This document shows, piece after piece, positions 1 through 8,062 of a stretch of 34,348 nt of DNA. The position numbers were made by a program, and so were the translations under genes. This stretch comes from Thermoplasmata archaeon (GTDB lineage Archaea; Thermoplasmatota; Thermoplasmata; Thermoplasmatales; ARK-15), in NCBI GenBank assembly GCA_038729465.1, contig JAVYRZ010000011.1, positions 1 to 34,348 of the forward strand, given 5' to 3'. Within the stretch, counting starts at the first letter, position 1, and each line of letters starts with the position of its first letter. The notes beneath the pieces are model-generated. The model searched no databases. It saw nothing but the letters and a program-made list of their open reading frames with translations, and had not been told where the DNA came from.

Positions 1-535
1 ACAATTTTAAAAAAACTCTTTGATCTGATCTCAGAAAATACTAACTTATTATATTTGGATGAATGTCACTTCAACCAGCATGGCTCCAGATACAGAATAT
101 TGTTAACAGCAGAGGATAGAGATCCAGTAATATTACAAGAACATACAAGGAACAGTATCAGAGTATTTGGATCAGTAAATTCAAGAAATGGACAGTTCAG
201 GCAAAGATAACAACCAGTTATAACGCTATTACATTCAGAGATTATCTTATGGAAATATCTCCAAAAAAATAAAGATATAGATAATACTAGATAATGCAAA
301 GTATCATCATGCAACATCGCTAAACGAATTTCTTGAAAATAATAATGTAATACTTGAATATCTACCACCATATTCTCCAGAGCTTAATGCGATAGAAAGA
401 GTATGGGAAGTTATAAGAAAACTAGAACATCAATATTTTTCATCAATTTGTGATCTTGTATTAGGACTTAATGAACAACTCAGAAGTTTCAGCAAATCTA
501 ATGAGGCTTTAAGAAAATTATGCAAAATTACTTAA
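1..535 (+). pseudogene. IS630-family transposase, C-terminal part, decayed and cut by the window edge
   Basis: The remnant encodes the C-terminal half of a DDE transposase of the IS630/Tc1 type. Frame 1 is open from base 1 to a stop at 208-210 and contains LDECHF with the first catalytic Asp. The middle part (NAITFRDYLMEIS) continues in frame 3 from about 207 to a stop at 270. The last part is in frame 2, with ILDNAKYHH (second Asp) from about 284 and PPYSPELNAIERVW (the final Glu of DDE), ending at a stop at 533-535. All three catalytic codons survive, but the reading frame changes at least twice and in-frame stops occur, one next to a run of seven A at 263-269. It is therefore a pseudogene unless a full copy elsewhere acts in trans. 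The 5' end lies outside the window. No terminal inverted repeat could be assigned without the left end. Confidence 0.88.
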
Positions 536-594
536 TACGTTATTTATAAATTTTAGATAGAAAACATTATTTATTAAAAAGCTATTAAAATATT

Positions 595-1365
595 ATGAAT
601 TTAAAATTGGTATCTTGGAATTTAAATGGTTTGAGAGCTGCTATTAAAAATGGACTTTTTGAATTTATAAAGGATATAAATGCGGATATTATCTCGTTTC
701 AAGAAATTAAAGTAAATCAAGCAGATTTACCTCTTGAAATTTACAATTTAGGATATAATGTATATTTAAATTCTGCTGTAAAAAAAGGATACAGTGGAAC
801 ATTAGTTTTATCTAGGACTAAACCTATTACAATTAAGAATGGAATAGGTAATGAAAAATTTGATAGCGAGGGAAGGGTTCAAACTTTGGAATTTGATTAT
901 TTTTATTATATTAATTCTTATTTTCCTAATTCTCAACCTGATTTAAAAAGATTAGAATATAAACTTGAGTTTGACAAAATATTTTTAGAATATACTGAAA
1001 CCCTCCGTAAGAATAAACCATTAGTTATTGCAGGTGATTTTAATGTAGCTCATACAGAATTAGATATAGCCAGACCTAAAGAAAATGAACATAATGCTGG
1101 GTTTACAAAAGAAGAGAGAGCCTGGATGTCTGAGTTTTTAAATAAAGGATATATAGACACATTTAGAATATTTAACAAAGATGGAGGTCATTATTCTTGG
1201 TGGTCTTACCGATTTAATGCTCGTGCAAAAAACATTGGCTGGAGAATAGACTATACTATAATTACCACAGAATTATTAAAATATGTCAAGAATTCTTCTA
1301 TTTTAGAGGAGGTTAAAGGATCTGACCATGCTCCAATACTCTTACAGCTTTTATGGGATAGTTGA
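595..1365 (+). CDS. xth: Exonuclease III / AP endonuclease (ExoIII family)
   Basis: This 256-residue protein is a class II abasic-site endonuclease and 3'-5' exonuclease of the endonuclease/exonuclease/phosphatase fold, acting in base excision repair. Family landmarks appear in order: WNLNGLRA with N9, FQEIK with the metal ligand E37, Y109 in SYFPNSQ, AGDFNVAH with D148 and N150, a WWSYR substrate loop near 200, WRIDY near 220, and GSDHAP with the catalytic D244/H245 pair. The length is normal and no key residue is missing. It starts 60 bases after the transposase remnant and ends 10 bases before the convergent membrane-protein gene. A weak TATA-like stretch lies about 23 bases before the ATG and no SD is visible, so a leaderless transcript is likely. 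Confidence 0.95.
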   Translation: MNLKLVSWNLNGLRAAIKNGLFEFIKDINADIISFQEIKVNQADLPLEIYNLGYNVYLNSAVKKGYSGTLVLSRTKPITIKNGIGNEKFDSEGRVQTLEFDYFYYINSYFPNSQPDLKRLEYKLEFDKIFLEYTETLRKNKPLVIAGDFNVAHTELDIARPKENEHNAGFTKEERAWMSEFLNKGYIDTFRIFNKDGGHYSWWSYRFNARAKNIGWRIDYTIITTELLKYVKNSSILEEVKGSDHAPILLQLLWDS

Positions 1366-1375
1366 TGTGAAAATA

Positions 1376-2017
1376 TTATTTTCTATGCGCAAATAGATAC
1401 ACTGCAACAAAAAATATGGCGAATAAAGGAATCAGTAAAAGATCAGACATATTCGTGAATGCTTCAGAAAACCAGAAGACTGAAAAAGATAAGAGTAAAG
1501 CTGATACTGCGACTTTCATATTAGCCTGTTTGATCTTTCTTACTTGGCTTCTAAGTACAGCGGTACCAATTACAACGATGATTAGACCTGCTGACAGACC
1601 AAAAAATGTGGAATTATAGTTTATAGGGATAAGTGCTACAAGTACAATGGCTGCTTCAAATGCTTCTACTGCTCCCACAGAAAAGCCAGTATAAAATAGG
1701 CCTTTCTCTATCTTTTCGTCATTGGAATTTCCTACACTTCTAGATCTTAATACTGCTCTTCTAGAGCTTCTAGCAAGTCTTAATCCAAAATAAAGCAGTA
1801 AGAATCCAGCCACAAGCCTGATAAGTAATATTGGAAGTAAAGCGATCTCTTTGCCAATAATAAAAGTTATTATCAATACCATTGCTATTCCTAACCCTAC
1901 ATATAAGAACGCCTTTGATCCGCCTTCTGCATAAAGAGCTAAAGCTACTGCTGCAGCTTCAGAAATTTCAAGAAGTGTGATGCCCATAGCCGCAAGAAAT
2001 ATTGCAAAATCTATCAT
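1376..2017 (-). CDS. COG4280-like integral membrane protein with two ExxE repeats
   Basis: A hydrophobic protein of 213 residues with about six or seven membrane segments. It is built from two related halves: TLLEISEAAAVALAL near 14-28 (E17, E20) and GAVEAFEAAIVLVAL near 115-129 (E118, E121). A basic cytosolic loop rich in Arg and Ser lies around 82-105. Paired ExxE motifs inside membrane helices are typical of inverted-repeat cation transporters such as FTR1 and Gdt1-type proteins. I see a resemblance to predicted membrane proteins of COG4280, but the substrate is unknown. An ATG 18 codons further upstream (2071) is in frame, but it lies upstream of a TATA-like box at 2041-2046. That box sits 26 bases before the ATG at 2017, so the shorter start is preferred. 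Confidence 0.7.
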   Translation of the reverse strand: MIDFAIFLAAMGITLLEISEAAAVALALYAEGGSKAFLYVGLGIAMVLIITFIIGKEIALLPILLIRLVAGFLLLYFGLRLARSSRRAVLRSRSVGNSNDEKIEKGLFYTGFSVGAVEAFEAAIVLVALIPINYNSTFFGLSAGLIIVVIGTAVLRSQVRKIKQANMKVAVSALLLSFSVFWFSEAFTNMSDLLLIPLFAIFFVAVYLFAHRK

Positions 2018-2040
2018 TAATAACTTAAATTGGATAATGA

Positions 2041-2046
2041 TATAAA
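2041..2046 (-). promoter_or_regulatory. TATA box for the ExxE-repeat membrane protein
   Basis: On the minus strand the sequence reads TTTTTTTATATCATT, with the TATA core centred about 26 bases before the ATG at 2017. This is the spacing expected for a leaderless archaeal transcript and decides between the two possible start codons. Confidence 0.5.
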
Positions 2047-2104
2047 AAAATATTGTTAAATAACTGTTCAAACAAATGAAATTATTTCAGAAAATTGTAT
2101 ATAC

Positions 2105-2335
2105 AAAAGAAGAACGCAACAATACAGTTGCAGTAGAAAAGAGCTGATCAACTATTTGATGGAAGATCCGTATAAATATCTAAAAGAATAATTCAAGAGA
2201 GAGAATTCAGAAGCAGGATTTTCAGTAGACAAAAGAGAATTTGGTTGGGACACAAGTCAAAAAAGAGAAGATAGAATATCGAGAGCACAAATATGCATAG
2301 TAACAAATCACAACATTTTTTTGATGGGGAAGTAA
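2105..2335 (+). pseudogene. Transposase C-terminal remnant (DDE type, unassigned family)
   Basis: This is the main content of the otherwise gene-free stretch 2018-2444. One frame reads through ELINYLMEDPYKYLKE, then a stop at 2189-2191, then KRENSEAGFSVDKREFGW, QKREDRISRAQICI and NHNIFLMG to a stop at 2333-2335. The pattern NSEAGFSxDK-x-GW-xx-QKREDRI followed by a C-terminal NHN is one I associate with the tail of archaeal IS-element transposases, in which a conserved Glu is followed by a basic segment. It has an internal stop and no N-terminal part. It is therefore a scar, not a working gene. The exact IS family is not certain. Confidence 0.6.
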
Positions 2336-2444
2336 AAAGGACTTATGTTCCCGAACCTAAATATTCGAAAGAATTAAATAATGGAAACAGAATTATAAAA
2401 TAGCTCGATATTCATAATGAAAAAAGGTTTGTTAGGTGTAATAA

Positions 2445-2891
2445 ATGAAAAAAAATGTTAAAGTAAGTGTACTGGACAATTTAGATCTTGATATTTTAAA
2501 ATTTTTAGAGGAAGATTGTACATTAACATATCAAGATATAGCAGACAAGCTAAACAAGAATTTATGGACTGTTAGAGATAGAATTACATTACTGAAAAAT
2601 CGTGGTGTGATTAAAAAATGTAAAGGGATACTGGATTATAGCTTAATGGGCTATGATTGTAAAGGAATATTACTATGTAACATTCCATCAAATCATATTG
2701 AAGAGGCAATCCAGTTTATGAAAACTCAAGAGGAAATCAAGACCATAACTATTATTACTGGAGATAAAAGATTTATTATTACCATAATTGGCAAAAAATG
2801 CAATGACATCAGAAATTATATAAGAAGATACTTTACCAAGTTTGAGATATATAATACTGAACTAAACATAGTGTTAGAGGAACCGCTATAA
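2445..2891 (+). CDS. Lrp/AsnC-family transcriptional regulator
   Basis: A 148-residue DNA-binding regulator. Residues 12-60 form the winged helix-turn-helix (LDLDILKFLEEDCTLTYQDI, then an RDRITLLKNRGVI recognition helix). Residues 75-145 fit an Lrp ligand-binding (RAM) domain, although the usual conserved glycines are weakly preserved. The SD-like TAGGTGTA at 2433-2440 ends four bases before the ATG, which supports this start. The gene is followed 86 bases later by the ACR3-family exporter in the same orientation, which has its own promoter-like TATA region. Control of the exporter by this protein is a reasonable guess but is not shown by the sequence. It is only distantly similar to the second Lrp protein in the window (10266-10700). 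Confidence 0.85.
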   Translation: MKKNVKVSVLDNLDLDILKFLEEDCTLTYQDIADKLNKNLWTVRDRITLLKNRGVIKKCKGILDYSLMGYDCKGILLCNIPSNHIEEAIQFMKTQEEIKTITIITGDKRFIITIIGKKCNDIRNYIRRYFTKFEIYNTELNIVLEEPL

Positions 2892-2977
2892 TATTTAGCA
2901 ATTTTTTGATTATTTTACATTTAAAATACAATTTTTTGTAAATAATTTTTAAATTAATAAATCAATATTCACCGTTT

Positions 2978-4042
2978 ATGACTAATGATTCAAAGTTAGT
3001 AAAATTAAGAGATCATCTGGACAAATTTTTAGCAGTATACGTGGCCATAGCTATAGTAATAGGGCTACTTGCAGGATTGCAGGCAGGTTCGTGGGTGCCT
3101 GGACATAAAGCATTCTTAAGTATGTTAGAGCTTGCTGCCATCATTATAATGATATTTCCGATGATGGTGATGTTAAACTTTAACGGGCTTGCAAAAGGAT
3201 TTAAATCCTGGAAAATGCTTATAGTAGTACTTTTAATGAACTTTGGTTGGGGACCTTTATGGGCCATAATCTTAGGGGATATATTCTTGACCAATCCATT
3301 ATTGAGACTGGGTGTATTTCTGGCTTGGCTAGTACCATGTTCTTCCATGTCTATAGGTTATGTGGGGTTAATGCGCGGAAACATAGAAGCTGCAACAGCG
3401 ATGGTTGCAATAACCTTTATTCTAGCTATACCGATAATTCCAATTTTAGCTGACTGGTACGGTTCTGCATATCATGTAAGCGTTCCTATGATGTTACTGA
3501 TCACCACTATCATAGAGATCATAATAATTCCAATGATTGTAGGACTGATAACACATAGTGCTTTGTTAAAAAAGTTGGGTCCAGCAAAGTTCAAGCAATA
3601 TTCTCCGATCTTTCCGTCAGTGACAATGATCGGAATGTTCTTGATAGTGTTTGTCATTTTCTTTTCAAATGCGAAACTAATGGAAATGCATATAAGCTCA
3701 GTAATTGATATCTTTTACATTGCTGTGATTTTTGGAACTATATCGCTTCTGTTCATGACACTTTTTCTCAAAGCTATCAAATTCAATTTCTGGGACGCTA
3801 TGGCTGCAACGTTCCCCAGCATTGGCAAAAATGAAGCCACGGCAATAGCCATTGCGGCTCTGGCTTTTTCACCATTGGTTGTCATTGCACCATCCGTGTT
3901 TCCAGTATTTCAAATCATATTTTTGGTTACTTACATAAAATTAAGGCCCAGAATTGCACATTTCTACGGCATCAAAACAAGGGATGTAACCTTTAAGGAG
4001 GATATGGAAGAATCAAAAACTGTACAAAGTGGAGGTGAATAA
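2978..4042 (+). CDS. ACR3-type arsenite exporter / bile acid:Na+ symporter superfamily
   Basis: A 354-residue membrane protein with about ten helices, the usual size for ACR3 permeases. Two ACR3 hallmarks are visible. One is a helix with WLVPCSSMSIGY near 119-130, whose Cys matches the conserved Cys of the APC(T)AM motif. The other is GKNEATAIAIA near 297-307, whose Glu matches the conserved Glu of the NNFE helix. Members of this family export arsenite by proton antiport, but the superfamily also holds organic anion symporters, so the substrate is not certain. A TATA-like TTTTTAAATT at 2946-2955 lies about 27 bases before the ATG, and there is no SD. The stop is two bases before the UspA start, so the two genes are surely cotranscribed. 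No arsR or arsM is nearby. Confidence 0.8.
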   Translation: MTNDSKLVKLRDHLDKFLAVYVAIAIVIGLLAGLQAGSWVPGHKAFLSMLELAAIIIMIFPMMVMLNFNGLAKGFKSWKMLIVVLLMNFGWGPLWAIILGDIFLTNPLLRLGVFLAWLVPCSSMSIGYVGLMRGNIEAATAMVAITFILAIPIIPILADWYGSAYHVSVPMMLLITTIIEIIIIPMIVGLITHSALLKKLGPAKFKQYSPIFPSVTMIGMFLIVFVIFFSNAKLMEMHISSVIDIFYIAVIFGTISLLFMTLFLKAIKFNFWDAMAATFPSIGKNEATAIAIAALAFSPLVVIAPSVFPVFQIIFLVTYIKLRPRIAHFYGIKTRDVTFKEDMEESKTVQSGGE

Positions 4043-4043
4043 A

Positions 4044-4463
4044 ATGAAAAATGTTTTAATCCCAGTAGATTTTTCAAAAGACACAGTAGAATTTGTAAAG
4101 AAAGGAATTGCATTATTTTCAGACTTGGAAACAATAAATTTTCTATATGTTGTGTCATTGAGCATCAAAGAGCTGGAAGAATACGTAGATCCAGAATCTG
4201 TCTCTTTCGCAAAATCCGTGGCAGAGAAGAAAATGACTGAACTTATAAAAGAGTTAAATCTTAACAAAAAGTATAAAGTAGAATACGCAATATCTGATGG
4301 AGATCCAGCAAGGGTGATCATAGATCTGGCAAACAATGGAAAATTTGATGCGATAATTATAGGGCACAGAGGTTATTCATATATAGAAGATTTTTTCATA
4401 GGCAGTGTAACGCTTAAAGTCATATCGAAAGTTAATATTCCTGTGATCGTCGTAAAAAAATAA
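4044..4463 (+). CDS. Universal stress protein, UspA family
   Basis: A 139-residue single-domain UspA fold protein. It begins MKNVLIPVDFSKDT, with the nucleotide-contacting Asp after the first strand, and ends with the ATP-binding signature GHRG-x9-GSV near 112-126 followed by the last strand VNIPVIVVKK. The signature suggests an ATP-binding rather than non-binding member. The ATG at 4044 is preceded by a strong SD, GGAGGTGA at 4031-4038, with a five-base spacer. An in-frame GTG at 4029 is rejected because it would place the SD inside the coding region. Tight coupling to the ACR3-type exporter suggests a stress or transport-regulating role, as seen for UspA domains attached to transporters in other archaea; this is inference. 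Confidence 0.9.
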   Translation: MKNVLIPVDFSKDTVEFVKKGIALFSDLETINFLYVVSLSIKELEEYVDPESVSFAKSVAEKKMTELIKELNLNKKYKVEYAISDGDPARVIIDLANNGKFDAIIIGHRGYSYIEDFFIGSVTLKVISKVNIPVIVVKK

Positions 4464-4470
4464 AGTACCT

Positions 4471-4490
4471 TATATATTTTTTTTATTTTT
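4471..4490 (+). terminator. Poly-T terminator after the exporter-uspA operon
   Basis: Eight Ts at 4477-4484 followed by ATTTTT lie just after the UspA stop codon. Oligo-T tracts without a hairpin are the usual intrinsic terminators in archaea. It separates the operon from the convergent H+-ATPase gene. Confidence 0.5.
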
Positions 4491-4570
4491 CTCAATAGCT
4501 GCTATTAAAAAATGATATTTTAAAAAGTCCAGAAACTTTTCATTATTCAAGATACAAATTTTTATTTAAG

Positions 4571-7006
4571 TTATCTTGCCACTCCTACTTTTTTAAGCAT
4601 AAGCTTAATAGCATCATTTAAAAATAGGCCTACAATAAATGTATAAACAATTATAATTACAAAATAGTATAAGGACAATGTCGATACAATACCAAACCCA
4701 AGTAGAGAAATCAATGCTACCGCTATCATGTCAGCTATAATAGATATGAAAAGAGTTTTGCCAGGCTTCGAGCTCCAGAAAGGACCTCTTTCCCTGAGGA
4801 TCAGCGGAGTTAATAACCCAAAATACATAATACTTGCAAAAAAGAATGTGTTCATAACATTGATATTCGAAGATAACTTAAGATAGATTATGGCAATGTA
4901 TAGAAGGCCAAACATTTCTATAGTTTGCACGATTCCTAGAATAATACTATATTTAAATAAGCTTGTTACGTTCCATTTTTCTGGTTTTTTAGAGCCTCTA
5001 GTATTATCCGTAGATATGGATATGGTAACAAAATCAATTAAAAATAGGAACAGAACAATATCCAAAGCAGAGATCACATAATATCCGGTTATCAAAAAAG
5101 CCAATGCTACAAATACTGCTATCTGAAATGTTTTAACAGTTTTATTTAATACCCATGTGACTATTCTCTGATATATTTTTCTCCCATTTTTCACTAAATC
5201 TACTATATTTGATAATCCTTCTGAGGTAAGTACCACACTTGCAGCGCCTTTAGCCACATCGGTAGCAGTGCTTACAGCAATACCTACTTCTGCCTGTTTA
5301 AGTGCAGGTGCATCGTTTATGCCATCGCCGGTCATGCCTACTATATGCTCTTTAGCTTGCAAACTTTTCACAATAATATATTTGTCTTCTGGATAAACTT
5401 CCGCAAAAACGTCACTTTCTTCTGCTGTATTTGCAGCTTCTATTGGATTCTCTGATTTTAAATCTTTTATCTTTGAAGAAGAAACTATCTTATCACCGAG
5501 CCCAATCTCCATAGCTATCTCTTTTGCTATTGGTGCAGCGTCTCCAGTTAACATCTTTACTGAAACTCCTAATTTATTAAGTTCTTGAATGAAACTGCCA
5601 GTGTCTGTTCTGGGCATATCATATAAAGCTACTAATCCGCATAATCTTAAAGGCCCATTATTTTCAGATATTGCAACAGCGAGAGTTCGATATCCTTTTG
5701 TTGCAAAATTATCCATTTTTTCAGATATCTCTTTATCTATAGCTATGTTACACAAAGTACTTATTACACTTACTGCTCCCTTCACAATTTTATATTTTTT
5801 GCCATCTTTCTCTACCTCTGCTTCAGTTCTTCTAAGGCCGGGATCAAACGGTGTAAATTTCTCAACTGCAAAATTTGAAATTGGCAAGTTTCTAGCTTTT
5901 GCCTCAGAAATAAATGCAATATCTATTGCATCTTGATTAGCTTCTTGAGATGCAAGAGCACCATAAAGAATAATGTCGTTTTCAGAAAATCCATTTAATT
6001 CCACTGTTTTACTAATTGATAATTTATTAGAGGTTAGTGTACCTGTCTTATCAGCGCAGACAACGTCCATAGATGCCGCGTCTTCGATTGCGCTTAAACG
6101 TGTTAACAATACGCCTTTTTTAGAGACTTCAAGTGACCCAAAAGCCATACTAACTGTAAACATTGCGGGAAGTGCTACTGGCACTGCAAAAACTATTAAT
6201 ACCAATGCTAAAGGAATAACTGTAATCAAGCTTAGCCCTCTAATGTATGTTACCACAAACATTGCGCCAATTAAGGTAAGTACAATTATAAGCAATCTGT
6301 CTACAATTTTTGTTGTAATTTCTTCCATATGTAATTTAGGCTTTGCAAACTTGATGAGCTCGGTAGTTTTTCCAAAATATGTTTTGTTGCCGGTTTTAAT
6401 TACTATTGCCGTAGCCTCATTTCTTCTTATAATAGAACCAGAAAATAGTACATCATTAATTTTCTTATCTACCGGCATAGATTCTCCGGTAAGGGCAGAT
6501 TGATCAACCTTCAAAATATTATTACTGGCTATTTTTAGATCTGCGGGAACGAAATCTCCTGCCCTAACTCTTACAATATCTCCTGGGACCAATTCTCTTG
6601 CCGGAACTACTTTCCAGATCTTATCTCTTAAAACTCTAGCATTAACCTGTAATTTCTTTCGCAATATTTCCACTGCCTTAGTAGCTCTTTCTTCCTGCGT
6701 AAAACCAATGATCGCATTTACTATAAGCAATCCTGCAATAATATAAGCATCAATATAATTGTGTATAAACAATGAGAATACTATTACAATCTCTAGCATC
6801 CAAGGTGTAATTCCCCAGAACTTTTTCGCAATGCTTAATATAGCACTCTGTTTTTTTTCCAGTATCTCATTATATCCATATTCGCTTTCTCTCTTTTTTG
6901 TTTCTTCTTCGGTCATACCATCTTCAAGGCTTGTTTTTAAAATACTTAATACCTCTTTATAATCTAACTCTTCTATTTTTACTCTATTTTCTTTTTTATC
7001 TGACAT
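4571..7006 (-). CDS. Plasma-membrane-type H+-transporting P-type ATPase (P3A)
   Basis: An 811-residue P-type ATPase. Landmarks in order are two N-terminal helices, the actuator motif LTGES at 172-176, the M4 motif PVALP at 276-280, the phosphorylation site DKTGTLT with D319, a nucleotide-binding domain containing KGAVSVI, MLTGD, and MTGDGINDAPALK before the C-terminal helices. The M6-region FLIDFVTISISTDN resembles the proton-binding M6 of Pma1/AHA2 pumps and has no CPx metal motif. There is no long autoinhibitory C-terminal tail. It would export protons at the cost of ATP, useful for keeping a near-neutral cytoplasm. An in-frame ATG at 7048 would add 14 hydrophobic residues. The ATG at 7006 (MSDKKENR) has an AGTGAT SD-like site just upstream and is preferred. 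Confidence 0.92.
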   Translation of the reverse strand: MSDKKENRVKIEELDYKEVLSILKTSLEDGMTEEETKKRESEYGYNEILEKKQSAILSIAKKFWGITPWMLEIVIVFSLFIHNYIDAYIIAGLLIVNAIIGFTQEERATKAVEILRKKLQVNARVLRDKIWKVVPARELVPGDIVRVRAGDFVPADLKIASNNILKVDQSALTGESMPVDKKINDVLFSGSIIRRNEATAIVIKTGNKTYFGKTTELIKFAKPKLHMEEITTKIVDRLLIIVLTLIGAMFVVTYIRGLSLITVIPLALVLIVFAVPVALPAMFTVSMAFGSLEVSKKGVLLTRLSAIEDAASMDVVCADKTGTLTSNKLSISKTVELNGFSENDIILYGALASQEANQDAIDIAFISEAKARNLPISNFAVEKFTPFDPGLRRTEAEVEKDGKKYKIVKGAVSVISTLCNIAIDKEISEKMDNFATKGYRTLAVAISENNGPLRLCGLVALYDMPRTDTGSFIQELNKLGVSVKMLTGDAAPIAKEIAMEIGLGDKIVSSSKIKDLKSENPIEAANTAEESDVFAEVYPEDKYIIVKSLQAKEHIVGMTGDGINDAPALKQAEVGIAVSTATDVAKGAASVVLTSEGLSNIVDLVKNGRKIYQRIVTWVLNKTVKTFQIAVFVALAFLITGYYVISALDIVLFLFLIDFVTISISTDNTRGSKKPEKWNVTSLFKYSIILGIVQTIEMFGLLYIAIIYLKLSSNINVMNTFFFASIMYFGLLTPLILRERGPFWSSKPGKTLFISIIADMIAVALISLLGFGIVSTLSLYYFVIIIVYTFIVGLFLNDAIKLMLKKVGVAR

Positions 7007-7225
7007 AAAAATCACTTTTTCTATATATACTGAATGATAAAAATTCATTACCTCTAATAATTTTCATAACCCTGAAAAAACATTTAGCATTTTTATATAT
7101 ATATACTATTTTTATGATTTTATTTGTTAACATTTTATTCACTGATTTTTGATAACGTTAATCATACTTAAATTTTTGTAATTTATTCGATCAAAAATTA
7201 TGATCTAAAGATAATGAAAAAGATA

Positions 7226-8062
7226 TTATTCTAAAAATATAGATTTTTCAGGTACCATGTCTGGAAGTATCTTAGAGGCTACCTGATAATTAGCATTATC
7301 TTCAGTATAAAAGTCTAACAGCGCGTATCCTTTTGAAAAATAATGTTCGTAAACCTTGGCAGATAGAGTTCTCCATCGAACAGCTTCCTCAGGTTTATAT
7401 TCTTTAATAGATACAATATTTTTGGGGATCTCAATAAGAATAGTATCATCTTCTAAGTTAAGATCTATGTTCTCAATAATCCTGATATCACCCGCCTCTT
7501 TTGTAATTATGGATTTATTCAAATTAACATAACTTTTTTTTGTACCTTTTAGTTTCTCTGCTACATATTCTGAATTAATATACCATTCAGCTACTAAACG
7601 ATCAGATCTCAGCCCTCTGTTTAGTGAGTCAGTCATTGTTCCATAATGATTTTCAAGGTATACTCTTGATATGGCTCCAAGTTTGCGAAGATTGAAATTG
7701 GAATTTAGACCTTGCAACGGATCAAATGTCCAGCTAATTAAGTCTATATTTTGTTTTTTTGCCCATTCTCGCTGTTTCAATTTTAAGTTTTTACCAATAT
7801 CCTTTTTTCTATAATCCTGTGCAACCCCCGTCATATGTGAATAAAAATACATCTTTGAATTTTTATAGCCTATGAACCCAAAAGATATGCCTACCACTTT
7901 GTCCTCATCTTTAGCTATGAGGACTAGCCCACCATTGGATTTAATGCCTGTAATGATATCTTTTAAAATGGTAGCTAGATCTATAGCGCCCCATGCTTTT
8001 TTAATTACCTCCACACCCGATCTGATTTCATCGGGATCTTCAACAGCGATTATTTCAAGCAT
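7226..8062 (-). CDS. GNAT-superfamily N-acyltransferase (COG3375-like)
   Basis: A 278-residue protein. The first 150 residues form a GNAT fold: strands with GLVLIAKDEDKVVGISFGF, then the acyl-CoA loop GVAQDYRKKDIGKNL near 78-92 and the helix LKQREWA. SWTFDPLQGLNSNFNLRKLG near 115-134 is a recognisable feature of COG3375 predicted acetyltransferases. A C-terminal extension of about 120 residues carries WRTLSAKVYEHYFSKGY. Its ATG overlaps the end of the M20 peptidase gene (ATGCTTGA shared), so translation of the two is coupled. In bacteria, COG3375 proteins act with an M20 deacylase and an N-acyl amino acid racemase. Here no racemase is adjacent. The acyl donor and acceptor cannot be read from the sequence. 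Confidence 0.8.
   Translation of the reverse strand: MLEIIAVEDPDEIRSGVEVIKKAWGAIDLATILKDIITGIKSNGGLVLIAKDEDKVVGISFGFIGYKNSKMYFYSHMTGVAQDYRKKDIGKNLKLKQREWAKKQNIDLISWTFDPLQGLNSNFNLRKLGAISRVYLENHYGTMTDSLNRGLRSDRLVAEWYINSEYVAEKLKGTKKSYVNLNKSIITKEAGDIRIIENIDLNLEDDTILIEIPKNIVSIKEYKPEEAVRWRTLSAKVYEHYFSKGYALLDFYTEDNANYQVASKILPDMVPEKSIFLE

Noticed and set aside
66-371. Minus-strand reading frame of about 100 codons
   Set aside because: It is a shadow of the decayed transposase on the plus strand and has no recognisable domain.
2018-2071. Longer start for the ExxE membrane protein at 2071
   Set aside because: That ATG is upstream of the likely TATA box at 2041-2046.
7007-7048. Longer start for the H+-ATPase at 7048
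   Set aside because: It adds 14 residues (MNFYHSVYIEKVIF) unlike known N-termini, its GAGGT site is only one base from the ATG, and the inner ATG has a better placed AGTGAT site.
7049-7225. Regulatory element between the ATPase and GNAT genes
   Set aside because: The stretch is A+T-rich with a TATA-like run (about 7091-7107) but shows no convincing repeat or small gene.
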